Origin: Chloroflexota bacterium
GTDB lineage: Bacteria; Chloroflexota; Anaerolineae; Aggregatilineales; Phototrophicaceae
Reading direction: 5' to 3'
NCBI GenBank assembly: GCA_026707745.1
Contig: JAPOWG010000089.1
Span: forward strand, 1 to 64,000
DNA: 64,000 bases
This document shows, one piece after another, positions 52,158 to 60,390 of the stretch (position 1 is its first letter; the number at the start of each line of letters is the position of its first letter). Position numbers and translations under genes: made by a program. Below the pieces are notes generated by a model. It made no database searches. It saw only the letters and a list, made by a program, of their open reading frames with translations, and was not told the DNA's origin.

Positions 52158-54818
52158 ATGTCAAATCTGAAGGAAATCGGACGTTTGCCGGACCCGGGCG
52201 ACAATTGCGCCATCGCTATCCGCGACCTGCCTGCGGGGACACGCGTCGGGCAGGGCGATGACCAATATGCGCTTTCGCACAATATTCTCGAAGGGCATCG
52301 CTTTGCGGTTCGGCCTATCGGCAATGGCGAGACCCTGACCTCTTGGGGGCAACGCTTTGGCATTGCCACCCGCGATATCGCCGCCGGCGAGTACGTGATC
52401 AACGAGGGCGTACAGATTGAGTTGAATCGTCGTGAATTGGATTTCGAGTTGCCAGCGGAGCCGAATTTTGACAACCATATCACCCCTTTTGAGTTTGATG
52501 AATCATCTTTTGTGCCTGCGCAGCCCCTGCCCATATACGATCATTCGCGATTCTTCGAAGGGTATCCTCGGCCGGGTGACCGCGGGGTCGGCACGCGCAA
52601 CATGATTGTTGTGCTCGGCACCACTTCTCTGGTGGCTGGATTCGTTCGCACATTGGCGCAACTCACGGCCAGTATGGCTGAGGAATACGACAATGTTGAC
52701 GGGATTGTGCCGGTGGCGCATACCGAAGGGGGGCACCGCGATCCTAACAATCGCGAGTTGCTCTTGCGCACCCTGGCCGGATTCGTCGTACATCCCAATG
52801 TCGGCGCAGTAGTGGCGGTGGACTACGGCAGCGAAGCGGTCACCAATGCCGACCTGCGCCACTATCTGCTGGAGAATGACTACCCTCTGGACCATGTGAT
52901 ACACGCCTTCTACTCGCTCGACAAAAGTTTTGAGGTCAACGTCGAATGGTTCAAAGACTTGCTCGAATCCTGGTTGCCCCGGGTGAACGCTACAGAGCGA
53001 AGTGTACAATCCTTGAGTCATCTCAAGATCGCCTTGCAATGCGGAGGCTCGGACGCTTTTTCTGGCGTGAGCGGCAACCCGCTGGCGGCTTGGGTTGCCA
53101 AAGAAGTCATTCGCTACGGCGGTTCCGCCAATCTGGCGGAGACTGACGAGCTCATCGGCGCCGAGTCCTATGTGCTTGACAGAGTGGAAAGATTGGAGAC
53201 GGCGCAGGGGTTTCTATCAAAAGTGGAACGATTTAAGGAATGGGTCGGCTGGCATGGGCAAACCGCCGAGGGCAATCCATCCGGCGGCAACAAATATCGA
53301 GGACTGTACAACATATATCTCAAATCGCTGGGCGCGGCGGCCAAGCGCAATCCCGATGTGCCGCTGCATGATGTCATCGAATATAGCCAACGGATGACGA
53401 GCGGCGGATTTTACTTCATGGATAGCCCGGGCAACGATTTGGAGAGCATCGCCGGTCAAGTGGCTAGCGGAAGCAACATGATCTATTTTGTCACCGGCAA
53501 TGGCTCGATCACGAACTTCCCATTTGTCCCGACAATCAAGATCGTCACAACCAGCGCGCGCCATAACCTGCTGAAATACGACATGGATGTGAACGCGGGA
53601 GAATATCTGGACGGAACGCCGCTGGATGAACTCGGCGCGCGCACGCTTGATCTGACAATTGCTGTCGCCAGCGGGCAACGATCCCTGGGCGAAAGAGCCG
53701 GGCATTACCAAGTCCAGATCTGGCGTGATTGGCAGCAGACGCGCCCGGTCAATGTCACGGTGCTGGAAGATCGGTCCTATTCGGGAGAACCGCTGGATAT
53801 CGCTGGGGATGTACATGCGCCTAGCGTATCGATACCCGTTTATGAGAGCCGTGGCAAAGTCACTACTGAACAGGTCGGCATGGTGCTGCCTACAAGTCTG
53901 TGTTCCGGGCAGATTGCCCGGATAACCACCGACACGCTCAATAGGACGGATTTGGCGGAGTCCGCTGGACTGTCGCGATTTGTCACGCTCGTGCATACGG
54001 AGGGTTGCGGCGGCACCGTCGTGCCCGAATACAAAGACACATTGATCAGCTATCTGCAGCACCCCAAACTGCGGCACGCGCTGCTTTTGGAGCATGGCTG
54101 CGAGATCACGCACAACAGCTATTTTCGACAGTTAATGGGAGAACGCGGTCTCGATCCGGCGGACTATGGTTGGGCAAGCATTCAGTTGGACGGCGGAATC
54201 AATTCCGTCATGCAAAAGATGGTCCGCTGGTTCCGAGAGCGGATCGACGACGACAGCGTCACTGCGCCTAGTCCTGCGGGCATGGAAGCCGTGCGGCTGG
54301 GACTGTTGTCTAGCGGGACGCTCGGTGACAGCGCCGCGTGTGGCCTGGCAGATTTGTGCAAAATGATCGTGCGCGGCGGAGGCACTGTAGTTGTCTCGGA
54401 CAAAGACAGCTTGCTGAAGGGCGCATTTATGTGCGAACTCGGGCTAAACGAGGAAACGTCCGCGACATTGGGTTACGGTCAGTTGGCGGTGAAAGCCGGC
54501 TTTCATGTGATGGCCAGCCCGCGACAGCATTGGAGCGAGACGCTGACCGGCTTGGGCGCGGCTGGCGTAGAACTGATGTTGGGCGTAAACGAAGGCTATG
54601 CTCTGGCAGGGCATCCACTGGTACCTGTGCTGCAAGTGACCTTTGGAGCGGGATCAACGGATGATCTGGATGTGGTATTGCCATCTGACCGCGACTCCTC
54701 GGCAAACTTACTTGACTTGGTCGTAGATACCTTGCGCGGTGACCATGTCCCCAAACATGAACTGACGGGCACGCATGATTTTCAGGTCACCCGTGGACTG
54801 ATTGGCGTTTCGTTTTGA
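52158..54818 (+). CDS. UxaA-family (altronate/galactarate dehydratase) protein, double length
   Basis: 886 residues; family members are about 500. Residues 1-95 are an SAF domain (AIAIRDLPAGTRVG). Residues 133-520 match a complete UxaA-type dehydratase: GYPRPGDRGVGTRNMIVVLGT, ALQCGGSDAFSGVSGNPLA, GNPSGGNKYRGLYNIYLKSLGA, FMDSPGNDLESIAGQVASGSN and DGTPLDELGARTLDLTIAVASG. From about 545 to 886 a second partial copy follows: VLPTSLCSGQIARITTDTLN, LVHTEGCGGTVVPEYKDTLISYL, LRHALLLEHGCE and GLLSSGTLGDSAACGLADL. UxaA enzymes dehydrate sugar acids with an iron cofactor. The second half may be a partner-like or regulatory copy. Confidence 0.85.
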   Translation: MSNLKEIGRLPDPGDNCAIAIRDLPAGTRVGQGDDQYALSHNILEGHRFAVRPIGNGETLTSWGQRFGIATRDIAAGEYVINEGVQIELNRRELDFELPAEPNFDNHITPFEFDESSFVPAQPLPIYDHSRFFEGYPRPGDRGVGTRNMIVVLGTTSLVAGFVRTLAQLTASMAEEYDNVDGIVPVAHTEGGHRDPNNRELLLRTLAGFVVHPNVGAVVAVDYGSEAVTNADLRHYLLENDYPLDHVIHAFYSLDKSFEVNVEWFKDLLESWLPRVNATERSVQSLSHLKIALQCGGSDAFSGVSGNPLAAWVAKEVIRYGGSANLAETDELIGAESYVLDRVERLETAQGFLSKVERFKEWVGWHGQTAEGNPSGGNKYRGLYNIYLKSLGAAAKRNPDVPLHDVIEYSQRMTSGGFYFMDSPGNDLESIAGQVASGSNMIYFVTGNGSITNFPFVPTIKIVTTSARHNLLKYDMDVNAGEYLDGTPLDELGARTLDLTIAVASGQRSLGERAGHYQVQIWRDWQQTRPVNVTVLEDRSYSGEPLDIAGDVHAPSVSIPVYESRGKVTTEQVGMVLPTSLCSGQIARITTDTLNRTDLAESAGLSRFVTLVHTEGCGGTVVPEYKDTLISYLQHPKLRHALLLEHGCEITHNSYFRQLMGERGLDPADYGWASIQLDGGINSVMQKMVRWFRERIDDDSVTAPSPAGMEAVRLGLLSSGTLGDSAACGLADLCKMIVRGGGTVVVSDKDSLLKGAFMCELGLNEETSATLGYGQLAVKAGFHVMASPRQHWSETLTGLGAAGVELMLGVNEGYALAGHPLVPVLQVTFGAGSTDDLDVVLPSDRDSSANLLDLVVDTLRGDHVPKHELTGTHDFQVTRGLIGVSF

Positions 54819-54831
54819 GCGCCGATGGCGA

Positions 54832-55380
54832 CTATCCTCGCCTCAAAGCGAGGTCGCGCCAGAAGTTCGCGATCTGCTCGATCAGTTCAGCCTCGCTGAT
54901 GTACGTGGCATCGAATTCGACGACGTTTTCAGCTTCGCGAATTTTCCACTCGCGTTGCAATTCGCCGATGGCCAGCGATCGCTCGACCGAATCGTGATAG
55001 CGGGCGCCAAGAGTTAAGTGAATACGGCGCAGAACAGAATCCAGTGATGCCACCAGGCAGACGACAACGCCGTTTCGCTGTATTTCTCCCAGGTGTCCGC
55101 TGTTGACAAGTGTATTGCCCGAGACGCGAATCAGCGCGCGACGGTACAAGGCGACATCATCCATGACTTCTGTTTCGATGGCTTTCAGCCGCTGCTCGCC
55201 GTACTGCGCGCGAATATTGTCAATGGTATCACCGAAGCGCTCTTCGATTCGACGTTCGACATCAATCAACTCCATGCCAAGTTGCAGCGCCAGTTGCCGC
55301 GATATACGGGGTCTATTTGGTTCGATATAGCCAGTGATGATGAGGTTAAGATCGCCGTGGAGCGAGAGTTCACTGGCCAT
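54832..55380 (-). CDS. shikimate kinase-like protein without a P-loop
   Basis: 182 residues. The fold follows shikimate kinase: LNLIITGYIEPNRPRISRQL at 11-30 where the family has G-x4-GKST, then LGMELIDVERRIEERFGDTI, LKAIETEVMDDVAL, and GVVVCLVASLDSVLRRI with the lid region LTLGARYHDSVERSLAI. The Walker A lysine and Ser/Thr are absent, so phosphate transfer by the usual mechanism is unlikely. In true enzymes the shikimate-binding Arg and Asp are in IDVERRIEE (normally DxD) and RELE. It may be a regulatory or non-catalytic relative. It overlaps the HAD gene by 11 bases on the same strand. Confidence 0.6.
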   Translation of the reverse strand: MASELSLHGDLNLIITGYIEPNRPRISRQLALQLGMELIDVERRIEERFGDTIDNIRAQYGEQRLKAIETEVMDDVALYRRALIRVSGNTLVNSGHLGEIQRNGVVVCLVASLDSVLRRIHLTLGARYHDSVERSLAIGELQREWKIREAENVVEFDATYISEAELIEQIANFWRDLALRRG

Positions 55381-56146
55381 TTTGGCGCCAGTCTGGATAC
55401 CAGTTGTCCAGCAGGCTCGGCAATTCGGCCAGCGAAGTCACGATCTCGTGTGGATTGGCGAGATGCCTGTTGTCGCTTGCCCTTGGGTTCAGCCTGCGCA
55501 CGGCGGGCATGCCCACGGCCTGCGCGCCGGCGACGTCTGCAATGGGATTGTCGCCAACAAAAACGGTTTCCTCTGCCAGCGTGCCCATTTTCTCCAAAGC
55601 GCATCGGAAGATGCGGGGGTGCGGCTTGAGGTAACCGACATCGGCGGCGGAAAGCCGGCAATCGGAAAAATAGTCAATCAGGCCGTGTTCCCTCAATTCG
55701 TTGTCGCGCATCCACATCGGCAACGACGCATTGGTGACGATTCCGGCTCGGATGCCGTTATTGCAGAGCAATTCAAGGGCGGGCGGTACGTCCGGATAGA
55801 CGACCGTCCCCGGCACAGCGCTCCAATCATAGGCCGAAAGGACTTCGTCGAGGCAGTAAGCCGCTTCGGCAACACCCATGTCGGTCAATGTTGACAGCAG
55901 GATGTCTGGCATTACCGGGGCGCGCAGATTCACGCGCGCTGCGACCCAAGCGTCCCGTGTGCGCTCCGTGTAGGTATCGACGAGGCTATCAAGATCGGTC
56001 AGATCGTGCTTCGTACGGGCATTTACGAAAGACAGGACGCGGGATAGCCGCTTCGCCTCGAGTTCCCGCCAACCGAGCGTAACGCCACTCCAATCGATCA
56101 GGGTATCGTCGAAGTCGAAAAGAACGGCTCGTAACTGACGCGACAT
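55370..56146 (-). CDS. HAD-superfamily hydrolase (phosphatase type)
   Basis: 258 residues. All four HAD motifs are visible: VLFDFDDTLID (nucleophile and acid Asp), GIVTNASLP (Ser/Thr), KPHPRIF (Lys) and VFVGDNPIADVAGA (acid). A helical cap sits between motifs 1 and 2 (residues 20-120). It removes phosphate from a small metabolite; the substrate is not predictable. The gene overlaps the next (shikimate-kinase-like) by 11 bases and lies 6 bases after the SDR gene's stop, so three genes form an operon. Confidence 0.88.
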   Translation of the reverse strand: MSRQLRAVLFDFDDTLIDWSGVTLGWRELEAKRLSRVLSFVNARTKHDLTDLDSLVDTYTERTRDAWVAARVNLRAPVMPDILLSTLTDMGVAEAAYCLDEVLSAYDWSAVPGTVVYPDVPPALELLCNNGIRAGIVTNASLPMWMRDNELREHGLIDYFSDCRLSAADVGYLKPHPRIFRCALEKMGTLAEETVFVGDNPIADVAGAQAVGMPAVRRLNPRASDNRHLANPHEIVTSLAELPSLLDNWYPDWRQNGQ

Positions 56147-56152
56147 CTTGGG

Positions 56153-57388
56153 TCAGCTTCCGCCAGATTGCCTGGCGGCGCGTTTCGCCTTGCGTTCGAG
56201 GGCTTTGCGCCTGCGCTCTTCGCGCTTGGCATCGTCCTCGTTCCAGGGTGTGGGACCGTCAGAGGAGGGTGGAGCAGCCGCCTTTGCGGGCGCAGGTTCT
56301 GCACTGGCGCCTGCCGGGGCGGGAGCGGACGTTTCCGCTTCTGGGACCGGTTCAGGCAGTACGGCGTCATACACGAAAGATGCAATCGCTTCCGCTGCCT
56401 TGTCTTGGTAATCGTTGTAGAAATCATCAGCGTCGACGGCGTCTTTCATTCGCCAAGTCAAAGCAGTGGCTTCCAAGCCGCTTTCGAACTTACTGTGGCC
56501 AGGATGCCAAGCGAACCGGTGGCGCAGCGCGTCGCTATTGATGACGATCTCTCTTTCGAGCAGTTTGTCGCGGAAGGTCTTCTGACGCAGCACGGCCAAG
56601 AAGCCATCGCCTGCGAAGCCCGGTGCGCTCAGGCCGAGAGCATCGCACATGGCTCCCACAAATTCGTCCGGACTGCGAGGCGCGTCATCGGCGGCGTTGA
56701 TCGTCTCAACGCCAGCCACGTTGCTTTCCGCCTCCAGCAAGCTAACAATAGCCGCTGCAAGATCGTCCTCGTGAATCCAGGATGCTGACTTTGCACCGGA
56801 GGGCAAAGTCCGGGATTTCTTGATTGACTTTGCCAGCGCAGCTGTAGGGTCGCTATTGCCGCCGTAGATGTAACCGCTGCGAATGATAAATCCATCCAAG
56901 CCGCTGTCACGTAGAATCGTCTCTGCTTCCAGCATTGGGGCATAGTCGCTATCGCGCGCATCGCGGTCACCCTCTTTGGCGGCGCCGTGGGCAGCCTCGT
57001 AAAGATAGCCGAAGCTGAGCGAGACGAAACGATGGACGCGATGAGCCTTCGCCGCTTGAATCACAGCTGCCGTGAAAGACACCAGTTGATCGGTGTAAGG
57101 GACATAGTCTAGACTCGCATGCGGCAAACCGCCGTAGAACTGGGGACCGGCATGAACGACGGCGTCGGCTTTCGCGAGTTCCAAATTGCTTAGCACCTCG
57201 CTGGCGCGGCTGAGGTCAGGGTAGACCGGCAGCGCTCCCGCAAGACGTACCGCCAAGGCGCCTTCCGCATCGCAAGCGGTGGCTACGACCTTGTGTCCGC
57301 GTCTCATCAGCGCGCGTACCGCTGCCAAACCAACACCTTCAGCGCCGCCGGTGACAAAGACGTTCAGTGATTGTTTCGCTTCAGCCAT
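56153..57388 (-). CDS. extended SDR / NAD-dependent epimerase-like protein with basic C-terminal tail
   Basis: 411 residues from ATG 57388; GAGGTC lies upstream, and a GTG at 57415 would add 9. The Rossmann start is SLNVFVTGGAEGVGLAAVRAL with the GGxxGxG loop. FVSLSFGYLYEAAHG replaces the usual YxxxK site: the Tyr is present but no Lys follows four residues later. IRSGYIYGG and INAADDAPRSPDEFVGAMC are normal. After residue 330 comes an Ala/Pro/Ser-rich linker and a strongly basic tail (KREERRRKALERKAKRAARQ), perhaps for binding nucleic acid or membrane. It may be a non-catalytic reductase-like protein. Confidence 0.75.
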   Translation of the reverse strand: MAEAKQSLNVFVTGGAEGVGLAAVRALMRRGHKVVATACDAEGALAVRLAGALPVYPDLSRASEVLSNLELAKADAVVHAGPQFYGGLPHASLDYVPYTDQLVSFTAAVIQAAKAHRVHRFVSLSFGYLYEAAHGAAKEGDRDARDSDYAPMLEAETILRDSGLDGFIIRSGYIYGGNSDPTAALAKSIKKSRTLPSGAKSASWIHEDDLAAAIVSLLEAESNVAGVETINAADDAPRSPDEFVGAMCDALGLSAPGFAGDGFLAVLRQKTFRDKLLEREIVINSDALRHRFAWHPGHSKFESGLEATALTWRMKDAVDADDFYNDYQDKAAEAIASFVYDAVLPEPVPEAETSAPAPAGASAEPAPAKAAAPPSSDGPTPWNEDDAKREERRRKALERKAKRAARQSGGS

Positions 57389-57678
57389 CACGACCTCGCT
57401 CTCAGTGACAGACACCGCGCGCTATTATGCCATAGAATGGTAGCGTTTGGCACGGGACTTTTGGCTTCTGTTTGCAATAGCGCTGCCGCGGCAGCGACGT
57501 CGAGTTTAGGCTGGAGCCAACGCTAAACGCCTTGGTTTACACAGTTCGTATAATGTGATTGGATCGAACCAAAACATCAAAAGCGAAGGACGAAGCGATA
57601 TTCGGAAGTGTCGACAACGCAACACGTAGGCCTTTCCTGCGTAATAAGAACAACAAGGTCGGCGAAGGAGAGAAACGC

Positions 57679-58182
57679 ATGTCGCGAAAACTCAAAGCGA
57701 GTTCGCATCGTTGGTTGACAGCTTCGAATCTCTTGATAGCGCATTTGGCGTTTCATATCATATTTGTATTTGGATATTGGTTTTCTCTTGCTGCGAGATT
57801 GAGCTTCTCAGGTACTGATTTCATTCAAAACCATACAGCCGTTTTCTCCGATATGCTGACCAATCATCTTGGCCTACTAATTGTTTTGGTCATTCACATA
57901 GGTGCAGTCGTAGCCAACAATTGGTGGGGTCATCGTCAATATCGCGGCGCAAAGCAGCAGTCAGATTCTATAGCCGATCACATGACCGCCGAGCAAAAAC
58001 TGGAACTCCTTCTGGACGAAGTGGTCGAATTGCGCGAAGCGCTTCATGAACATAGAATCGTCGAGCAAGCCGATAATCCCGACTTAGCATCGCGCCGTCT
58101 GCACGACCTCAGCCAAGTAGACTTAGATGAAATGATCCGCCTCGAAGACTATCAAGCCGTCAAGGCCAGAAAGGGATCATGA
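57679..58182 (+). CDS. two-span membrane protein with cytoplasmic coiled coil
   Basis: 167 residues from ATG 57679; GAAGGAGAG lies 8 bases upstream. Two spans are seen (residues 15-38 and 62-80), then a basic turn (HRQYRGAKQQ). The C-terminal 65 residues are helical and acidic (AEQKLELLLDEVVELREALHEHRIV..), probably a coiled coil facing the cytoplasm. Its stop overlaps the start of the next gene (ATGA), so the two are translated together. The family is not recognised. It might be a low-affinity ion transporter or scaffold; nothing decides. The 262 bases before it include TATAAT at 57549. Confidence 0.6.
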   Translation: MSRKLKASSHRWLTASNLLIAHLAFHIIFVFGYWFSLAARLSFSGTDFIQNHTAVFSDMLTNHLGLLIVLVIHIGAVVANNWWGHRQYRGAKQQSDSIADHMTAEQKLELLLDEVVELREALHEHRIVEQADNPDLASRRLHDLSQVDLDEMIRLEDYQAVKARKGS

Positions 58183-58442
58183 CGGGCGATACTCCCACAA
58201 GCTGGATTTGGGCGGATGAAGCGAGCGGCGGGGTAAAGGGCGCGCGAATCGATCTCGCCGCCAGCGTAATCGAATGGGTCGATCAGCCGGGTTGCGCTTG
58301 CGGAGACGCCATAGCAAGGCAGCCCATCGCAGATTTCAGCGAGAAAGGCCCACTGGAAACGCCCCCGGCTGATGTACTGGACGAGATGCGCGACGCAGTG
58401 AACAAGGCGCTGTCTATTGACAGCCCGCCCAGGCGTCGTTAG
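58179..58442 (+). CDS. hypothetical protein coupled to the two-span membrane gene
   Basis: 87 residues with an ATGA overlap to the preceding stop. The sequence has SWIWADEASGGVKGARIDLAA and SVIEWVDQPGCACGDAIAR, a CxC, and ends basic (SPPRRR). Two Cys in CAC and a His-free composition give no clear metal site. It is soluble. I see no known domain. The gene ends 15 bases before tRNA-Ala. Confidence 0.5.
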   Translation: MTGDTPTSWIWADEASGGVKGARIDLAASVIEWVDQPGCACGDAIARQPIADFSEKGPLETPPADVLDEMRDAVNKALSIDSPPRRR

Positions 58443-58457
58443 AATTCTACGTCGCAG

Positions 58458-58530
58458 GGGCCTATAGCTCAGTTGGGAGAGCGCCACAATGGCATTGTGG
58501 AAGTCAGGGGTTCGAGTCCCCTTAGGTCCA
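58458..58530 (+). tRNA. tRNA-Ala, anticodon GGC
   Basis: The cloverleaf folds with acceptor GGGCCTA/TAGGTCC, whose third pair is G3-U70, the alanine identity pair. The D arm is GCTC..GAGC. The anticodon arm CCACA/TGTGG encloses ATGGCAT with GGC. The T arm AGGGG TTCGAGT CCCCT is perfect. The discriminator is A at 58530 and CCA is not encoded. Confidence 0.95.
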
Positions 58531-58587
58531 TCGAACTACCGGAGCGGAGATCTGCTGGAATTGTCGACCCATTGAAAGGGCGAACAC

Positions 58588-58833
58588 GTGGCGAAGCACA
58601 AACGCAATGTCTGGGACGAACTGCGGGAAGTCGGTCGGCGCATTCTGAAGGAGATCGACGAGTTTCTCGATCCCAAAGCGCGGCAACCGCGTAAACCGGC
58701 GCGTGTGCCGGTACCGGTAGGCAAGGGCCGCGGCAGCTACGACAAAGAGCCGCTCGGCGGCAGCGAATTTGGGCTACCGCGCTCACGCAAAATAGTGAGC
58801 CGTCTCGTCACATGCCCGACGCGGTTTACGTAA
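58588..58833 (+). CDS. small basic protein, 3' end supplied by repeat R
   Basis: 81 residues from GTG 58588; GAAAGGG lies 8 bases upstream. The first 50 residues (AKHKRNVWDELREVGRRILKEIDEFLD) are an amphipathic helix with a basic, proline-rich tail (KPARVPVPVGKGRGSYDKEPLGGSEF). The last 28 residues are encoded inside repeat copy E at 58747-58837, so the insertion either extended or replaced the original C-terminus. I see no domain. It follows tRNA-Ala by 57 bases. Confidence 0.55.
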   Translation: MAKHKRNVWDELREVGRRILKEIDEFLDPKARQPRKPARVPVPVGKGRGSYDKEPLGGSEFGLPRSRKIVSRLVTCPTRFT

Positions 58834-58837
58834 ATTG
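58747..58837 (-). repeat. dispersed repeat family R, copy E
   Basis: Read on the minus strand it starts ACGTAAACCGCGTCGGGCATG, contains the perfect hairpin GCTCAC-TATTTTGC-GTGAGC, and ends TTCGCTGCCGCCGAGCGGCTC. It overlaps the last third of the small gene at 58588. Confidence 0.75.
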
Positions 58838-58969
58838 TAGACAGCGTGGACAGGATTGGTTTCGGTGGCGCAGTTCCGATGAACTGCGCTTTTCTGTTGG
58901 TTTGCGCCCGCCGCCCTTGGCCAAGTGCGCTGGCGGCCGGCAAGGCAAGACTATATGAGGAGGCTCTTC

Positions 58970-60022
58970 GTGGCGGAATTCTCAATTATTGACGGTCATA
59001 ACGATACCTTGTTGCGCTTTTACCAGAATGAAGATGTCAACCTGCCCGATTTTTTCACTGAGATGGTCGGCGGTCATATCGACTTGCCTCGGGCGCGGGA
59101 GGGGGGATTCGCCGGCGGATTCTTCGCGGTCTTTGTGCCCAATCCTAAACGGCGTATCGACCCTGACAACATGCCAGATTTGCGCAAACCCTATACATCG
59201 CCCGCGGTCGAATTCACCTTTTCGGGGGCAGCCGTTCAGGGTCAGGTTGCCGACCTTTATCGGCTGGAAGCGCTATCGGAAGGACAGATCAAAGTAGTTC
59301 GTAGTGCAGACGAGTTGCAGGCCTGCGTCGACAGCGGTGTCTTCGCCGCCATCTTGCATTTTGAAGGCGCGGAAGCCATCGACGAAGACTTAAACGCGCT
59401 TGAAGTTTTCTATCAAGCCGGTCTGCGGTCGCTGGGCATCGTCTGGAGCCGTCCCACCATCTTCGCGCATGGCGTACCCATCGCCTTTCCTTCGTCCCCC
59501 GATATCGGACCCGGCTTGACCGATGCCGGCAGGCGCCTGGTCAAGCGCTGCAACGAACTCGGCATCATGATAGATCTTTCGCACATGAACGAGAAAGGCT
59601 TTTGGGATGTCGCAGCACTCAGCGAGGCGCCACTGGTCGCCACCCATTCCAATGTGCACGCCATCTGCCCGATCTCGCGCAATCTCACGGACAAGCAACT
59701 CGACGCGATCAAGGCCTCGGATGGCATGGTTGGCTTGAACTTCGCCACCGGCTTTCTCAACGAAGACGGCGCCTGGGATAGCGACCGTCCGCTGGATATT
59801 ATGGTGCGGCATCTCGACTATCTCGTTGAACGCTTGGGCGAAACACGCGTGGGACTGGGCTCGGATTACGATGGCGCCCGCATACCGGATGCAGTTGGCG
59901 ATGTATCAAAACTGCCGAATCTGATCGCTGCGCTGAAAGATGCCGGTTACAACGACGACTTGCTACACAAGCTGAGTCATCAAAACTGGCTGCGCGTACT
60001 GCGCAAAACCTGGAAAGATTAG
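58970..60022 (+). CDS. membrane dipeptidase (peptidase family M19)
   Basis: 350 residues. The start is GTG 58970: AGGAGG lies only 6 bases before it, while the ATG upstream lies inside the ribosome site. It opens AEFSIIDGHNDTLLRF with the His-x-Asp zinc ligands. Further ligands are LHFEGAEA (Glu), DLSHMNEKGFW and THSNVHAI (His pairs), followed by SRNLTDKQLDAI and GLGSDYDG (Asp). M19 enzymes cleave dipeptides, including those with D-amino acids at the C-side, and some beta-lactams. No lipid anchor or signal peptide is visible, so it is likely cytoplasmic. Confidence 0.93.
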   Translation: MAEFSIIDGHNDTLLRFYQNEDVNLPDFFTEMVGGHIDLPRAREGGFAGGFFAVFVPNPKRRIDPDNMPDLRKPYTSPAVEFTFSGAAVQGQVADLYRLEALSEGQIKVVRSADELQACVDSGVFAAILHFEGAEAIDEDLNALEVFYQAGLRSLGIVWSRPTIFAHGVPIAFPSSPDIGPGLTDAGRRLVKRCNELGIMIDLSHMNEKGFWDVAALSEAPLVATHSNVHAICPISRNLTDKQLDAIKASDGMVGLNFATGFLNEDGAWDSDRPLDIMVRHLDYLVERLGETRVGLGSDYDGARIPDAVGDVSKLPNLIAALKDAGYNDDLLHKLSHQNWLRVLRKTWKD

Positions 60023-60270
60023 TTGGTTTACAAAGTGACCATCTCGTATTATGATAGATAATCTAGCGATCCGAAGAGTTGGTGAAAGCAGGTATGCGAT
60101 GAATGCGAAAACGTCGCCGGGTTCCGGGGTGACCCGCTCTTTGCTTATGTGACCCACAGGCTCCCTTCGTATCGCGCGCCACCTTACCTTCAAAACTTGT
60201 CTCAGATATCAAGTCGCTTGCAAAGGCAGCTTTGTCGAGCGATTTCTTTCTGTATAGGCATTGATTTTCA

Positions 60271-60327
60271 ACAGCCGCTCGGCACGTAACCGGCGGGCTT
60301 GGGCTACCACGCTCAAACAATATAACA
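60271..60327 (-). repeat. dispersed repeat family R, copy F (partial)
   Basis: Minus strand: TTGTTTGAGCGTGGTAGCCCAAGCCCGCCGGTTACGTGCCGAGCGGCT. It matches the right half of copies A, B and E; the left half is missing. The 60023-60390 gap holds this copy and the leader of leuS, with no other gene. Confidence 0.6.
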
Positions 60328-60390
60328 GACCTGTTCGGCTATCGCAGATCGCGGTTCAATAAAAGAGAGAGCGGAGACTGAGTAACAGAA

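Noticed and set aside
60023..60390. Possible T-box leader before leuS
   Set aside because: No AARGGTGGTACCGCG-like T-box sequence or antiterminator/terminator pair was found.
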